This document shows, one piece after another, positions 6,654 through 8,261 of a stretch of DNA of 8,261 bases (positions are counted from its first letter, which is position 1; the number at the start of each line of letters is the position of its first letter). Origin of the DNA: Hungatella sp. UBA3147 (GTDB lineage Bacteria; Bacillota; Clostridia; Lachnospirales; Lachnospiraceae); assembly GCA_002365025.1 (NCBI GenBank), contig DEYX01000081.1:1-8261 (forward strand). The letters are read 5' to 3'. Made by a program: the position numbers and the translations under genes. The notes under the pieces are model-generated. The model did not search any database. It was not told the origin of the DNA and worked only from the letters and a program-made list of their open reading frames with translations.

Positions 6654-6664
6654 AGTGGAGAGTT
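6639..6664 (-). repeat. 26-nt regulatory repeat, copy upstream of the MerR gene
   Basis: This is the second copy of the sequence at 5815-5840, in the same orientation and 22/26 identical. The core ACACCAGACTTT lies at 6639-6650. It covers the -35 and half of the spacer of the MerR promoter. The inverted second arm seen at the exporter promoter is missing. Confidence 0.75.
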
Positions 6665-6726
6665 CTATTGTAACGAATAAGAATAAAAAGTGCAAGGCGA
6701 AGATGATATCAGCCTGCCTGTAGAAG

Positions 6727-6764
6727 AAAACAAGCATATCGTCCATCGGGAACGATATGCTTGC
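6727..6764 (-). terminator. Rho-independent terminator of the sigma/anti-sigma operon
   Basis: A perfect 12-bp stem, CAAGCATATCGT (6752-6763 read on the minus strand) and ACGATATGCTTG (6731-6742), surrounds a 9-nt loop. It is followed on the minus strand by TTTTCTTCT. It lies about 46 nt after the anti-sigma stop codon. The other side (GCTTT) is less T-rich but could give some bidirectional activity. The 11-mer TCAGCCTGCCT occurs on both sides of it (6709-6719 and 6772-6782, plus strand). Confidence 0.85.
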
Positions 6765-6809
6765 TTTCCAGTCAGCCTGCCTTACAGAGCCATAAAATCT
6801 ATACGCTCT

Positions 6810-7697
6810 TTACCTTGCTATTTCAAATTCGACTGACCCGGCAGCTCCGGGCGCTATCTCATATTTGTCAAAAACTATAACCGGATTTCCATTATCCTTC
6901 ATATAAAATTTTGTCTCATCATTAATGCTTTCGAAACCGCCCTCCTCAGGAGTAAAAAATGGAATACCAATTTCCTTTGATTTTTCCTCCATCTGGCTAT
7001 TAATGCTCTCGTTTGCTTTCTTGATGTAATCCTCTCCTAAGACATCTCCTAGTGATAATAGCTTTCCTGATTTTAGATCTATGTTATAGTACTTTTCCTG
7101 ACTGTAGGCAGAGGTCCAGCTCTCTGTTCCTCTCACCACAAAAGAAAGATAGTCATCGCTTTGAGCATTGATCTCATACCACACCTTAATCTCGATCTTA
7201 TGTTCCGCCCATTCTGCCTCTGTTCCTCCTGTATCTAAAAATGCCTGTTTATATTCCTGTGCACGCTCCAATGATTCATCCGCATATTTGCTGCAGATTT
7301 CCTGGATTTCTTCATTTATTTGCCTGGAAAGTCCATGAGTGTCGTTTTGGATAAATTCCACTCCCGGCACTTCTACCGAAATTTTTTCATCCCCAACAGT
7401 CTTTTTATAGGAGCTTACGGTCAGGACCCGGGCGATGGCACCTACTACTGGAATCTGGTGTACCTCCTCTGCAAAAGCTGTATTTATATTCAGCGCCGCT
7501 GTAAATGTAATAAGGAAAGCTGCCGCTGTTCCCAGTCCCCATTTATAATACCGTCTCTTTCCATCCCTATTATGATTTCTGGTGCTTGCAGCCTTTCTTC
7601 CTTCAAACTGTTCAATGGCACCCTGTATGCGTCCGCTTAATTCCTCGGGAATGGGAGTCTCATCGTATCTTTTTTTTGCATCATCCAACTGGTTCAT
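6810..7697 (-). CDS. rsiV: RsiV-like anti-sigma factor (DUF3298 family), single-pass membrane protein
   Basis: This 295-residue anti-sigma factor holds its sigma factor (gene immediately upstream) inactive at the membrane. A short cytoplasmic sigma-binding part (1-50), with the YDETPIPEEL motif near its start, leads to one membrane helix (about 54-76). An extracellular region (77-295) of the DUF4163/DUF3298 type follows. The stretch LNINTAFAEE...IPVVGAIARVLT resembles B. subtilis RsiV as I recall it. In RsiV, lysozyme binding exposes a signal peptidase site, after which RasP finishes the cleavage. An A-F-A motif ending at residue 76 is a fitting signal peptidase site here. The C-terminal domain keeps FDKYEIAPGAAGSVEFEI (276-293), close to the RsiV ending but stopping a little earlier. 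The start has an ideal AGGAGGT 6 nt upstream and overlaps the sigma gene stop as ATGA. Lysozyme as the signal is inferred from the family. Confidence 0.88.
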   Translation of the reverse strand: MNQLDDAKKRYDETPIPEELSGRIQGAIEQFEGRKAASTRNHNRDGKRRYYKWGLGTAAAFLITFTAALNINTAFAEEVHQIPVVGAIARVLTVSSYKKTVGDEKISVEVPGVEFIQNDTHGLSRQINEEIQEICSKYADESLERAQEYKQAFLDTGGTEAEWAEHKIEIKVWYEINAQSDDYLSFVVRGTESWTSAYSQEKYYNIDLKSGKLLSLGDVLGEDYIKKANESINSQMEEKSKEIGIPFFTPEEGGFESINDETKFYMKDNGNPVIVFDKYEIAPGAAGSVEFEIAR

Positions 7698-8185
7698 AAA
7701 TTTACCTCCTGAATATTCTGCTTTAACAATTTTAAGCCACGGTACAGTCTTGCCTTTACCGTGTTTAAATTGGCACCGGTGATCTCTGCAATCTCTTTCA
7801 GCGACATTTCTTCAAAAAAACGAAGCTTAATGATGTTTTGTACTTCTATATCCAACCGGTTGATCTCGTGATAAAGGTCATCCGATGGTTCAAAGCCCTG
7901 TTCATAATAGGGGATCTCCTGACCCAGGTCTTCTCCTGAGGCGATCTCTTTTTTATTTTTCTTGAGGAAATAAATGCTCTCGTTTACAAGAATCCTGTAA
8001 AACCATGTTTTAATGGCATCTGTATTTTTTAAAGATTCATAATGATCCAGCGCTTTTAATACCGCATTCTGAACAATATCCAGTGCATCCTCCTGGTTTT
8101 GGGCGTAGCTGAATGCCAGCCGGTAAAACTTTTTCTGGTTTTCAATGATGTAGCCTGTCATCTTATCATAGTTCTCTTGTCTCAT
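7694..8185 (-). CDS. sigV: ECF RNA polymerase sigma factor, SigV-like
   Basis: A 163-residue extracytoplasmic-function sigma factor that directs RNA polymerase to stress-response promoters. Region 2 spans about 14-80, with the core-binding helix DALDIVQNAVLKAL (33-46) and the -10-reading stretch TWFYRILVNES (60-70). Region 4 spans about 105-158, with the -35-reading helix-turn-helix in SLKEIAEITGANLNTVKARL (128-147). Length and motif wording match B. subtilis SigV (about 166 residues) as I remember it, and the RsiV-like partner supports that subgroup. The start at 8185 has a modest AAAGGGT 5 nt upstream. The stop overlaps the anti-sigma start by 4 nt, which supports coupled translation and balanced stoichiometry. 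In the known family the regulon includes cell-wall modification genes for lysozyme resistance; none is visible in this window. Confidence 0.9.
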   Translation of the reverse strand: MRQENYDKMTGYIIENQKKFYRLAFSYAQNQEDALDIVQNAVLKALDHYESLKNTDAIKTWFYRILVNESIYFLKKNKKEIASGEDLGQEIPYYEQGFEPSDDLYHEINRLDIEVQNIIKLRFFEEMSLKEIAEITGANLNTVKARLYRGLKLLKQNIQEVNL

Positions 8186-8233
8186 TTGTTACCCTTTCTG
8201 TCTTTTAACAGACATTTTTGCCGTTCTGCTATA

Positions 8234-8261
8234 TAGATGATTTCAGATGCAAAAAAGTTGC
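8234..8261 (-). promoter_or_regulatory. Candidate ECF-type autoregulated promoter of the sigma operon
   Basis: The minus strand begins with GCAACTT (8255-8261), an ECF-like -35 with the AAC core. CATCTA (8234-8239) lies 17 nt from the GCAAC and resembles the CGTC-type -10, with one mismatch in CGTC. ECF sigma genes often drive their own operon. The window edge cuts the upstream context and the motif is short, so this is tentative. Confidence 0.4.

Noticed and set aside
6709..6782. 11-nt direct repeat TCAGCCTGCCT flanking the terminator, considered as a target-site duplication
   Set aside because: The 63-nt spacing encloses only the terminator hairpin, with no inverted terminal repeats or transposase. 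Exact 11-mers recur by chance in a window of this size.
8196..8212. Small inverted repeat TGTCT/AGACA in the leader of the sigma gene
   Set aside because: The stem is only 5 bp and AT-rich, with no T tract; too weak to call an attenuator or riboswitch.
1..8261. CRISPR arrays, tRNA/rRNA genes, insertion sequences, phage genes
   Set aside because: I see no regularly spaced repeats, no cloverleaf or rRNA-like stretches and no transposase or integrase. Genes are dense, with short intergenic gaps (largest about 216 nt at 6594-6809).

Overview
All eight genes I can support lie on the minus strand and read from high to low coordinates. Moderate GC, strong GGAGG ribosome binding sites, YesM/YesN-type two-component proteins and a SigV/RsiV pair point to a Firmicute. 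The long YesN-type regulator beside a sugar-ABC-like protein suggests a Clostridia member, most likely Lachnospiraceae. That placement is inference, not a database match.

Region 1 (8261 to about 6727) is a two-gene operon for an ECF sigma factor (SigV-like) and its membrane anti-sigma factor (RsiV-like). The genes share an ATGA overlap. A possible ECF-type promoter lies at the window edge, and a 12-bp-stem terminator closes the unit. In the founding Bacillus subtilis family this pair senses lysozyme through signal-peptidase cleavage of RsiV.

Region 2 (about 6664 to 4304) is a self-contained regulator-exporter cassette. It holds a MerR-family regulator with two MerR DNA-binding domains in one chain, then an ABC-2 type ATPase and permease. 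The promoter in front of the ATPase has the MerR hallmark: TTGACA and TATTCT separated by 19 bp, with a perfect 8-bp inverted repeat at that spacing. Its -35 overlaps the stop codon of the regulator gene. A related 26-nt sequence (22/26 identical), carrying one intact half-site, sits at the regulator's own promoter, again with a 19-bp spacer. The likely logic is ligand-induced export plus autoregulation.

Region 3 (4230 to about 20) is a three-gene operon: a YesN-type response regulator, a YesM-type histidine kinase with almost no extracellular part, and a tandem ABC-ATPase-like protein. In that last protein the Walker A, signature, Walker B and switch residues are lost or replaced in both halves. 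A strong terminator follows it. I think this operon is the most unusual part of the window. A kinase without a sensor domain is paired with a sugar-ABC pseudo-ATPase and no permease, which suggests the pseudo-ATPase has become a signalling or regulatory subunit.
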